Source: JAADDK01 sp964425415 (lineage in GTDB: Archaea; Thermoplasmatota; Thermoplasmata; Thermoplasmatales; Aciduliprofundaceae). Taken from it: 16,371 nt of DNA. Shown here piece after piece: positions 7,767 to 13,905 of the stretch. Each line of letters starts with the position of its first letter. Within the stretch, counting starts at the first letter, position 1. The position numbers and the translations under genes were made by a program. A model generated the notes under the pieces. That model was given only the letters and a program-made list of their open reading frames with translations. It made no database searches and was not told where the DNA came from. The stretch lies in NCBI GenBank assembly GCA_964425415.1, contig CAYRMJ010000028.1, forward strand, positions 1 through 16,371, in the 5' to 3' direction.

Positions 7767-8504
7767 ATGGATTTGCGAGTGATATACGATGATAAACACC
7801 GTGCTTACTGGAACATGGCCTTTGACGAGTCTCTTTTAGTTCATCTTGACAAGATAGGCCCGACATTAAGACTGTACGGTTGGAATCCACCAGCGGTGAG
7901 CATAGGATACTTTCAAAGCATGGAAGAAGAGGTTGATGTGGAAAAGGCAAAGAATTTAGGTGTGGATTTAGTGAGAAGAATTACAGGAGGCGGTGCTGTT
8001 TATCACAAATACGAGATCACGTATTCAATCACCCTTCCCCAGTTCAAAGGCAGAATTTTAGATTCGTATATGGTGATTGATGAAGGAATAATGAAAGCTC
8101 TGAAAAAACTGGGACTGGAACCGAAGCATCATGGCATCAACGATGTGATAGTCAATGGAAAGAAAATTTCAGGAAATGCGCAAACAAGGAAATATGGAGG
8201 ACTTTTGCAGCACGGAACTCTTCTGATCAATGTAAATGTGGATGAGATGTTTGAAATTTTAAAAGTTCCAGAGGAAAAATACAGAGATAAAGTAATAGAC
8301 TCTGTGAAACACCGTGTAACCTCCCTTCATCACGAGGGCATTGATGTTGATTTTGATGATTTGAAAAATCTGCTTGCAGAAGGTTTCAGCGAAGCGCTGG
8401 GTGCGAAACTGTACGAGGATACGCTACCTAATGAAATATACGATTATGCTCACAATTTAGAGGTGAACAAGTATGCCACAAGAGAATGGAATTTCAAAAG
8501 GTGA
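7767..8504 (+). CDS. lplA: lipoate-protein ligase A, catalytic subunit
   Basis: A 245-residue protein of the biotin/lipoate ligase fold, which attaches lipoate through lipoyl-AMP to 2-oxoacid dehydrogenase or glycine-cleavage H proteins. Visible are LRLYGWNPPAVSIGYFQ, the RRITGGGAVYHKYEITYS loop, and NDVIVNGKKISGNAQTRK, whose second lysine is residue 133, the position of the catalytic lysine in E. coli LplA. It lacks the C-terminal accessory domain of the E. coli enzyme. That domain is encoded by the next, overlapping gene, as in Thermoplasma acidophilum, where LplA needs LplB for lipoate adenylation. The start is ATG 7767 on promoter spacing, and the conserved domain also begins there. Confidence 0.93.
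   Translation: MDLRVIYDDKHRAYWNMAFDESLLVHLDKIGPTLRLYGWNPPAVSIGYFQSMEEEVDVEKAKNLGVDLVRRITGGGAVYHKYEITYSITLPQFKGRILDSYMVIDEGIMKALKKLGLEPKHHGINDVIVNGKKISGNAQTRKYGGLLQHGTLLINVNVDEMFEILKVPEEKYRDKVIDSVKHRVTSLHHEGIDVDFDDLKNLLAEGFSEALGAKLYEDTLPNEIYDYAHNLEVNKYATREWNFKR
8460..8466 (+). promoter_or_regulatory. Shine-Dalgarno site for lplB
   Basis: GAGGTGA inside the last part of lplA lies 6 nt before ATG 8473. This strong site supports a genuine 32-nt overlap of lplA and lplB instead of a later start. Confidence 0.7.
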
Positions 8505-8763
8505 GAGCATATACAAAGCAGGCAAGCTAATAAGAGTTAAGGCCAAGTTCATGGGTGAGGTCATTGAAGACATAAGAATAACTGGAGATTTCTTTCTGTA
8601 CCCTGAAGAGAGCATTGAGAGCATAGAAAAAAGTCTGCGAGGAACTACGGTGGAAGATGCAAAGAGAAAGTTATCTGAGATAATGAATGATATGGAATAC
8701 GAGGGTATAGATCCAGAATCGCTATCCAAAGCCATAAAAGATGCGTGGATGCGAAGAAGATGA
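8473..8763 (+). CDS. lplB: lipoate-protein ligase accessory subunit (LplB)
   Basis: A 96-residue protein matching the C-terminal accessory domain of bacterial LplA: YKAGKLIRVKAKFMGEVIEDIRITGDFFLYPEE followed by a helical segment (IESIEKSLRGTTVEDAKRKL), kept here to short quotes of the pattern VKAKFMGEVI and ITGDFFLYPEE. In the split archaeal enzyme this subunit is needed with LplA for lipoyl-AMP formation. It overlaps lplA by 32 nt in another frame, so the two should be made in similar amounts by coupled translation. Its TGA overlaps the ATG of the downstream methyltransferase. Confidence 0.9.
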   Translation: MPQENGISKGESIYKAGKLIRVKAKFMGEVIEDIRITGDFFLYPEESIESIEKSLRGTTVEDAKRKLSEIMNDMEYEGIDPESLSKAIKDAWMRRR

Positions 8764-9647
8764 TGCTTGATTCATACTCTTTCATACCCAAATTTACAGA
8801 GTTTATAAATGCGATTAACACGCCGCAACCTTACTGGATAAGGGTAAATAAACTGAAAATTTCAGAAATAGAGTTGATTGACAGACTCTTTGCCAAAGGA
8901 TTTGTGCTGAAGAGATACAAAGAGCTCAACGCGTATCGCATAATCAAAATGCCCGTAAAACATCCAGGAGCCACTTTTGAGCATTCTCTCGGCTACTACT
9001 ATGTGCAGGACCTTTCATCAATGGTTCCACCGCTAATTCTAAACCCACAGCCCAACGAACTTGTTCTTGACATGGCTGCGGCACCCGGAAGCAAGACAAC
9101 GCAAATGGCAGAACTTATGAACAATACAGGAACCATAGTGGCCAACGATGTAAGTGATGGAAGAATCAAAGCCTTAGCAGCAAATGTTGAGAGATTAGGT
9201 ATAACAAATGTGCAGATAGTAAAAGGCGATGCAACTGTAAGAAAATTCAATATAGTATTTGACAAAGTGCTACTGGATGCACCCTGCACCGGAGAGGGTA
9301 CTTTAAGAAAAACTCCTAAAACAAAAATGCCCACACTGAAAGATCACATTAGAATGTCAAAACTTCAAAAAAAATTGTTGAAAAATGCAGTGCTCCATCT
9401 TAAAGAGGGTGGCTATGTAGTGTATTCAACATGCACATTTAATCCCCTTGAGAACGAGGATGTTGTGAAGTTCGGAGTGAATGAGCTAAATCTTGAACCT
9501 GTAGAAATTAATCCGCCAGTACCACATACAAAGGGCGTGAAAGAATGGATGGGACATAATTTTGAGGATGTGTACGAGTACATGGTTAGGATATACCCGC
9601 ACATGGTTGACACAGGAGGTATGGTCATTGCGCTTCTCAAAAAATAA
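8760..9647 (+). CDS. NOP2/Sun (RsmB/Trm4) family RNA cytosine-C5 methyltransferase
   Basis: A 295-residue SAM-dependent enzyme that forms 5-methylcytosine in tRNA or rRNA. The SAM-binding motif is LDMAAAPGSKTTQMAEL. The two family cysteines are Cys176 in DAPCTGEG (motif IV) and Cys225 in YSTCTFNPLENE (motif VI, the nucleophile in this family). The N-terminal part (YWIRVNKLKIS, then SLGYYYVQDLSSMVPP) is the usual RNA-binding region. Length fits stand-alone archaeal Trm4-type enzymes, which methylate tRNA, but the exact target cannot be read from sequence. ATG 8760 overlaps the lplB stop as ATGA. GTG 8745 and ATG 8763 are alternative starts, and none has a strong SD site. The gene ends with CTC AAA AAA TAA, and the next gene continues in the +1 frame. 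Confidence 0.9.
   Translation: MMLDSYSFIPKFTEFINAINTPQPYWIRVNKLKISEIELIDRLFAKGFVLKRYKELNAYRIIKMPVKHPGATFEHSLGYYYVQDLSSMVPPLILNPQPNELVLDMAAAPGSKTTQMAELMNNTGTIVANDVSDGRIKALAANVERLGITNVQIVKGDATVRKFNIVFDKVLLDAPCTGEGTLRKTPKTKMPTLKDHIRMSKLQKKLLKNAVLHLKEGGYVVYSTCTFNPLENEDVVKFGVNELNLEPVEINPPVPHTKGVKEWMGHNFEDVYEYMVRIYPHMVDTGGMVIALLKK
9614..9620 (+). promoter_or_regulatory. Shine-Dalgarno site deciding a TTG start
   Basis: AGGAGGT, within the end of the methyltransferase gene, lies 7 nt before TTG 9628. No comparable site precedes the only other nearby candidate (GTG 9667), so TTG is the best start for the PUA-like protein. Confidence 0.65.
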
Positions 9648-10059
9648 CAAATACAGAGAGTATTTCGTGGAGCGCTTCGGGGTGGGGAAAATAATTGAAT
9701 CTTACGACTTTTACGAAGCCGCGCAGAGCGTGTGGGCCTACTCTGGAACCGCAGAGCCCAACGAAAATTTAGAAGTGCTGGGAATAAGGGCACTGCGAAC
9801 CAAACGTGGTTTGAAACCCACGACTGCATTTATAAGAGTTATAGGAGCACATGCTACAAAAAATACCGTGGTTCTGAGCGATGAGGAAATGATGAAGTTC
9901 ATGGCTGGAAAAAGTGTGGAAGATGTCTGCAAAGGTATGCGAGGATATGTTATCGTTCTAAGCGTAAAAGATGTGCTGGGTTGCGGATTGTGCACCGCTT
10001 CCAACACTTTAATGAGCCAGATTCCTAAAAAGTATAGAATTGCGAGTACATGGCTATAA
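9628..10059 (+). CDS. PUA-like RNA-binding domain protein (RsmF C-terminal type)
   Basis: A 143-residue protein resembling the RNA-binding PUA-like domain found at the C-terminus of RsmF-type m5C methyltransferases. Recognisable blocks are GIRALRTKRGLKPTTAFIRV, GAHATKNTVVLSDEEMMKFM, GYVIVLSVKDVLGCGL and LMSQIPKKYRI. It overlaps the methyltransferase by 20 nt in the +1 frame. I place the start at TTG 9628 on the strength of AGGAGGT at 9614-9620. The longer frame back to 9562 has no family similarity. It probably helps the methyltransferase bind RNA, or it is the second half of a split enzyme. Its stop overlaps the thiI stop on the other strand by 6 nt (10054-10059). Confidence 0.75.
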   Translation: MRFSKNNKYREYFVERFGVGKIIESYDFYEAAQSVWAYSGTAEPNENLEVLGIRALRTKRGLKPTTAFIRVIGAHATKNTVVLSDEEMMKFMAGKSVEDVCKGMRGYVIVLSVKDVLGCGLCTASNTLMSQIPKKYRIASTWL

Positions 10060-11136
10060 ATCCAGATTCTTTAAAATCTCTCTGAATCTTTCCACATTGG
10101 TTTCCACCGAAACGTACTTGGGTCGGAATGGGCATTTTTCCTCCTTCGCGGATATGAATACCTCATACGTGCCTATTTTTCTTGCCAGACTTTCTATTTC
10201 CACCTTGTCCATTCCAATAAGTGGCCGATATACTGGCATCTTCAAACCAATGGAAGAGGCGTACATATTGTTTAGAGTCTGCGATGCAACCTGACCTAAA
10301 GAATCACCCGTGATTATTCCCAAGGCCCCCTCTCTCTCTGCAACTTGCTCAGCAAAATGAAGCATCATGTACTTGCACAGCACGCATGTCCATCTTTTCA
10401 TTCCCCTATTCTCAAGAACTCGCGCATATTCAGCAAGGACACTATGATGGCTGTGTATTTCAAGAGGTATGTCCTCCGGCGCATACTGTGAGAGGATAGT
10501 TATGTATTTTCTAACCTTTTTCTCACCCAGTGGCCCCTGAGAGAGATAGAGAGCATGTATCTTCGCACCTCTTCTGAGCATTAAGTACCCAGCAACAGGA
10601 GAATCAAGACCTGAGGATATGAGCAAAACAAGCTTTCCTGCTGAGCCAACAGGCAGCCCACCAACTCCGCGGTAGGTGGAGAAAAACACAAAGGCTTTGG
10701 AATTGATTATCTCTACACCCACAATTAGCTCAGGATTCTTCAAGCTTACTTTCCATCCAAAATTTTGAACAATGAAAGAGCCGATCTCCTCGTTTATCTT
10801 CGGAGAGGTCTTCGGAAAACTTTTGTCAACTCTGTGTGCAGAAACGCGAAAAGTGCTCGGCGTCATGGTTTTTAGTTTAGAAAGGATATAGCTAAACACC
10901 TCCTCATAACTCATCTCCTCCGCAGGTGAGAAGGACACTATCCCCGGAACTTTTTCAAGCACAAACTTAGCATCATTGTCCGTGTAAATGAGCACTCTGC
11001 CCCTGTAAGATTTAATATCATAATCAAAAGATTTCCTATCCAATGCACGAGCAATATTTCCAATTAGCAATTTTTCAAATTTGCCGCGATTTCTGCCCTT
11101 CAATCCCAACTCGCCATACCGAACTATGTATACCAT
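10054..11136 (-). CDS. thiI: tRNA 4-thiouridine synthase / tRNA sulfurtransferase (ThiI)
   Basis: A 360-residue enzyme that adenylates and thiolates U8 of tRNA, and in some organisms supplies sulfur to thiazole. The N-terminal ferredoxin-like region has VRYGELGLKGRNRGKFE. A THUMP domain follows to about residue 165, then a PP-loop ATPase domain with ISSGLDSPVAGYLMLRRG (P-loop about residues 174-179). There is no rhodanese domain. Instead it has Cys251 and Cys254 in CVLCK and a third cysteine, Cys335, in EKCPFRPK. From memory this fits methanogen-type ThiI, where three such cysteines hold an iron-sulfur cluster. ATG 11136 begins the conserved region. The frame extends 16 codons upstream, through the divergent promoter. 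The exchanger gene is divergent, with a 55-bp gap. Confidence 0.93.
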   Translation of the reverse strand: MVYIVRYGELGLKGRNRGKFEKLLIGNIARALDRKSFDYDIKSYRGRVLIYTDNDAKFVLEKVPGIVSFSPAEEMSYEEVFSYILSKLKTMTPSTFRVSAHRVDKSFPKTSPKINEEIGSFIVQNFGWKVSLKNPELIVGVEIINSKAFVFFSTYRGVGGLPVGSAGKLVLLISSGLDSPVAGYLMLRRGAKIHALYLSQGPLGEKKVRKYITILSQYAPEDIPLEIHSHHSVLAEYARVLENRGMKRWTCVLCKYMMLHFAEQVAEREGALGIITGDSLGQVASQTLNNMYASSIGLKMPVYRPLIGMDKVEIESLARKIGTYEVFISAKEEKCPFRPKYVSVETNVERFREILKNLDL

Positions 11137-11160
11137 CGCGCCCCATAAACTCAGGAAAAC

Positions 11161-11172
11161 TAATAATAATTT
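11161..11172. promoter_or_regulatory. AT-rich element serving the divergent thiI and exchanger genes
   Basis: TAATAATAATTT is the only good TATA-like stretch in the 55-bp gap. It is centred about 25 nt before ATG 11192 on the plus strand and about 30 nt before ATG 11136 on the minus strand, so both genes may use the same or overlapping boxes. Neither start has a convincing SD site. Confidence 0.5.
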
Positions 11173-11191
11173 GCCGTCATACAACCAAGAG

Positions 11192-12187
11192 ATGAAATGG
11201 AAGGATTACCTATTTGTGTTCGTTGTTGCAATCTCGTTTCCCATATACTACTTCATGCTACAAAATTCGCATTCTATTTCGCTCTTATTTCTCAATTTCA
11301 TAGTTGGAATATATCTATTGGTTGTAGGAAGCGATTACTTTGTGGACGGCGCGTCAGGCATCGCAACTCACATGAAGGTGAGTGAGCATACAATAGGTCT
11401 AACAGTGGTTGCATTGGCCACATCACTCCCAGAGATGGCAGTATCGGACATTGCCTCATTTTACGGGCATTCTGAAACGGCATGGGGCAATGCTGTGGGA
11501 AGTAACATAGCAAATGTGGGCCTTGTATTAGGCATAGCCGCCATAATTATGCCTTTGGCACTATCAAAGTACATACGCCGAGATGCCATTACCCTGCTGC
11601 TCATAACCGCTCTTTTGATGCTCTTCATATACGTATTTCACAGCTTGCTATGGTGGATGGGACTTGTGTTCATCATAATATACGCCATTTACCTAAACGA
11701 CATACATGGAAGAGAGGAAGAAATTGAAGATTCACACACAGATATTTCACTACTCGGCGCAATTGCCCTAACAGTATTGGGCGCTTTGGGAATTGTATGG
11801 GGTGCAAACGTGCTGGTGGATTCAGCAATAGGCATATCCATAGTTTTTGGTGTGCCGGAAATAATAATAGCAACCACTGCTGTGGCGGTGGGCACATCAC
11901 TTCCAGAGCTTGCAACAACCGTGTCAGCTACAATTAAAAAGAAACATGGTATTGCCGTGGGCAACATCTTGGGAAGCAACATATTCAACACGTTGGTTGT
12001 GCTGGGTACTGCAGCAATTCTGCATCCCATAGGCACCAATTATCGTGGTTTCTTAATCACATCCTTATTTTTGATTGTGATGACAACACTTATAGTTGCA
12101 TTCTCCATTCACAGAAAGCTGGGAAAATTAGAAGGTGCCATTTTTTTGATAACCTATGCGGTGTTCATATATTCACTGATAACTTGA
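11192..12187 (+). CDS. CaCA family cation (Na+/Ca2+) exchanger
   Basis: A 331-residue integral membrane protein with the two inverted alpha-repeats of the Ca2+:cation antiporter superfamily. Repeat 1 has ALATSLPEMAVS then GNAVGSNIANVGLVLGIAA. Repeat 2 has AVGTSLPELATT then GNILGSNIFNTLVVLGTAA. The acidic residues in the SLPE motifs coordinate the cation in known members. I count about 11 hydrophobic segments, including one extra N-terminal helix (YLFVFVVAISFPIYYFML) before the usual first helix, and a charged cytosolic loop (HGREEEIEDSH) between the halves. ATG 11192 lies 25 nt after the TATA element. The 37-codon extension upstream runs through thiI. Its 3' end overlaps the convergent MFS gene by 15 nt. 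The transported ion is not decided by sequence. Confidence 0.9.
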   Translation: MKWKDYLFVFVVAISFPIYYFMLQNSHSISLLFLNFIVGIYLLVVGSDYFVDGASGIATHMKVSEHTIGLTVVALATSLPEMAVSDIASFYGHSETAWGNAVGSNIANVGLVLGIAAIIMPLALSKYIRRDAITLLLITALLMLFIYVFHSLLWWMGLVFIIIYAIYLNDIHGREEEIEDSHTDISLLGAIALTVLGALGIVWGANVLVDSAIGISIVFGVPEIIIATTAVAVGTSLPELATTVSATIKKKHGIAVGNILGSNIFNTLVVLGTAAILHPIGTNYRGFLITSLFLIVMTTLIVAFSIHRKLGKLEGAIFLITYAVFIYSLIT

Positions 12188-13366
12188 AGGGGCACGGTCA
12201 TTTTTTGTAAAGGGAATAAGAATAATCATACTTACAACTACCGGCACCATGGCAACCAGCATCATATTGGCAAGACCGAGCACAGAGATTATGTATGCAC
12301 CCAAAAGCGGTCCGAAAACCCATCCTGCCGCAACACCACCGTTCATCACTCCAAGGGCTGTGGCTCTCTCATCAGAAGTGCTCATTCTTGACACATAGGT
12401 ATTTATTGAATTGAAGTACGCGGCCCATTTAGTACCAGAAACAAGAGCAGTAACCATGAGCAGGGGCAGAGATACTGCCACATAATACATGGCGAAAGTC
12501 AGCAAATAAAGAAAACTTCCAAAGATGATTACAATCTTACTACCAATTCTATCAGAAATATAGCCAAAAGGATATATGAAGAATGAGGAGAAGAGACCAT
12601 CAATACCGTAGTAAAAGCCCACATAATCCTCACCGAAGCGCATGGCAATAAGCAGGGAGAGATAAGAGTAAACCATTCCTGAAGAGAGCATGAGTACGAA
12701 GGTTGAAAATGAAAATATGAGTATATTTCTGTTTCTTTTAGCATAGGATTTCAGAGATTTGAAAGATACATCCATTCTTCCTGGCCTGTCGTATCTGAAC
12801 AGCATGCGAAAATCCATGGGCTTTTTTGCATTTTCATGAAAAAACAAAAACATCAGAAAGGAGATGCTAATTGGCAAAGAGGAGAGTAAGAACACGTACC
12901 TTATCGGGTAATTCTTAACCACCAGCCCACCAGCGAAATTACCCAACATGAACCCCACATTGGCAAACAGGTTGAATAGGCCAAATCCGCGTCCAACGTT
13001 CGGAGAGAGTTCTGATACGAGCGCACTTATAGCAGGAGTCTGCGCAGCCACAAAAAATCCTTGAAATGCACGTAGAGATAAAACTGCCACCGCACTCTGA
13101 ATTAGGCCCATAAGCACAAAAAACAGAGCGGAAGAGGCTATTCCAAACAGCACGAACGGTTTTCTGCGACCTGCTACATCGGATTTGCGACCCCAGAACG
13201 TCTGTCCAAATGCTGAGGTGATATTGAATAAAACAGAGAGCAGAGCAACGAAGAGTAATCCACCACCTAACAACTTCATATAATTTGGAAGATATGGCCA
13301 GGCCATGCCCCAGCCCATGTTGGCGAACAGAAAACCAGTGGAGAGATATACGAGCTTGCGATTCAC
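12173..13366 (-). CDS. major facilitator superfamily transporter
   Basis: A 397-residue protein with about 12 membrane segments in two halves. The cytosolic loop between helices 2 and 3 carries the MFS signature in the form GRKSDVAGRRKP, and a related loop GYISDRIGSK occurs in the second half. A basic central loop (FRYDRPGRMD) separates the halves. The substrate is unknown, but the pattern fits MDR-like H+ antiporters. I place the start at GTG 13366 (VNRKLVYLSTGF), because a TATA box at 13386-13396 lies 25 nt upstream and the frame before it (to 13414) runs into promoter and RNA sequence. The gene overlaps the exchanger tail-to-tail by 15 nt. No functional link to the exchanger is evident beyond position. 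Confidence 0.87.
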   Translation of the reverse strand: MNRKLVYLSTGFLFANMGWGMAWPYLPNYMKLLGGGLLFVALLSVLFNITSAFGQTFWGRKSDVAGRRKPFVLFGIASSALFFVLMGLIQSAVAVLSLRAFQGFFVAAQTPAISALVSELSPNVGRGFGLFNLFANVGFMLGNFAGGLVVKNYPIRYVFLLSSLPISISFLMFLFFHENAKKPMDFRMLFRYDRPGRMDVSFKSLKSYAKRNRNILIFSFSTFVLMLSSGMVYSYLSLLIAMRFGEDYVGFYYGIDGLFSSFFIYPFGYISDRIGSKIVIIFGSFLYLLTFAMYYVAVSLPLLMVTALVSGTKWAAYFNSINTYVSRMSTSDERATALGVMNGGVAAGWVFGPLLGAYIISVLGLANMMLVAMVPVVVSMIILIPFTKNDRAPSSYQ

Positions 13367-13385
13367 CCGCCCACATTGAAAACAG

Positions 13386-13396
13386 ATATTAATATT
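13386..13396 (-). promoter_or_regulatory. TATA box for MFS transporter (leaderless GTG)
   Basis: AATATTAATAT on the minus strand is centred 25 nt before GTG 13366. It lies just past the 3' end of the predicted H/ACA RNA, so the transporter has its own promoter. Confidence 0.6.
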
Positions 13397-13401
13397 CTTT
13401 G

Positions 13402-13460
13402 AAATGTAGCCCACCCGGTGGGTCCTCCATCATCGCTCAGGAGGGGCATGGCTGGTGGGC
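13402..13460 (-). ncRNA. predicted H/ACA guide RNA with K-loop
   Basis: The 59-nt minus-strand segment is a GC-rich island (35 of the 50 bases at 13411-13460) in an AT-rich gap. It folds as a single archaeal H/ACA hairpin. The lower stem GCCCACC (13460-13454) pairs with GGTGGGC (13415-13409). The upper stem CCTCC (13444-13440) pairs with GGAGG (13428-13424). The apical loop is a kink-loop: CTGA, spacer GCG, then ATGATG, giving the two sheared G-A pairs, the U-U pair and the C-G pair that L7Ae recognises. The box ACA is at 13407-13405, one base after the lower stem. ACA lies 16 nt past the upper stem, or 14 nt past the guide pairing proposed in the findings, and both fit the family rule of about 14-16. 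A TATA box lies about 25 nt upstream. The plus strand lacks the kink-loop and ACA signals. Confidence 0.75.
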
Positions 13461-13481
13461 AAAGTGACACATAATTATTAG

Positions 13482-13488
13482 TATTTAT
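13482..13488 (-). promoter_or_regulatory. TATA box for the predicted H/ACA RNA
   Basis: The minus strand reads ATAAATA, centred 25 nt before 13460, the first base of the predicted lower stem. A second AT-rich stretch (13471-13480) is too close to the RNA start to serve at normal spacing. Confidence 0.5.
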
Positions 13489-13505
13489 GATTTTTGCAGC
13501 TTCAA

Positions 13506-13515
13506 TTTTTAAATA
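13506..13515 (+). promoter_or_regulatory. TATA box for the small membrane protein gene (leaderless)
   Basis: TTTTTAAATA is centred about 26 nt before ATG 13537, and there is no SD site before that ATG. Confidence 0.6.
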
Positions 13516-13536
13516 GTAAGATGCACATATACAGCC

Positions 13537-13905
13537 ATGGACTCTACGCTGGATGCATTTATGATTTTTATAGGAATTTTCGCGCTTTTCTCCATGCTGA
13601 TTTACTTATTATTCCGCGTGATGGGCGGAAAAGAGAAGGTTAAGTCGGAGATAAAAAGTGCATTCAACGCAAAGGAAAGGGATGGCACCTTGATATTCAA
13701 ATATCGCGGATACGATGTTATGGTAACTTTCAAGCCGGATGTAAAAGTTAGCGTTCTGCATAACAAAAATGTGGAGGATGTAAAAGCACCAAAAGGCGCA
13801 AAGCTAACACCCCTCTATCTTATTTTCCGTATAAAAAAGTCCAGAGAGTTGGGCGAGAAGCTGGACAGATACACGGAATTTCTTGATTCTATTCCCACTC
13901 AATAG
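13537..13905 (+). CDS. small membrane-anchored protein of unknown function
   Basis: A 122-residue protein I do not recognise. An N-terminal hydrophobic helix (about residues 8-29, FMIFIGIFALFSMLIYLLFRVM) is followed by a basic region, GGKEKVKSEIKSAF, so the rest is probably cytosolic. The remaining 85 residues look like a small mixed alpha/beta domain (GTLIFKYRGYDVMVTFKPDVKVSVLH, then LTPLYLIFRIKKSRELGEKL), with no catalytic motif I can name. A leaderless promoter at 13506-13515 and normal codon use support a real gene. It converges on guaAb with a 17-nt overlap. It is divergent from the H/ACA RNA and the MFS gene. Confidence 0.7.
   Translation: MDSTLDAFMIFIGIFALFSMLIYLLFRVMGGKEKVKSEIKSAFNAKERDGTLIFKYRGYDVMVTFKPDVKVSVLHNKNVEDVKAPKGAKLTPLYLIFRIKKSRELGEKLDRYTEFLDSIPTQ

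Noticed and set aside
9562..9627. Longer start (ATG 9562) for the PUA-like protein
   Set aside because: It would overlap the methyltransferase by 86 nt with an odd Trp/Thr-rich sequence and no SD site. AGGAGGT points to TTG 9628.
13402..13460. Plus-strand hairpin or factor-binding palindrome (CCCACCCGGTGGG)
   Set aside because: The short palindrome is explained by part of the guide-RNA pocket and lower stem. Kink-loop and ACA signals exist only on the minus strand, so an RNA gene explains more of the sequence.
13402..13460. C/D box RNA because of CTGA and ATGATG
   Set aside because: There is only one D/C pair, separated by 3 nt and closed by a helix continuous with its C-G pair. No terminal C and D boxes flank it. 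The ACA and pocket geometry fit H/ACA instead.
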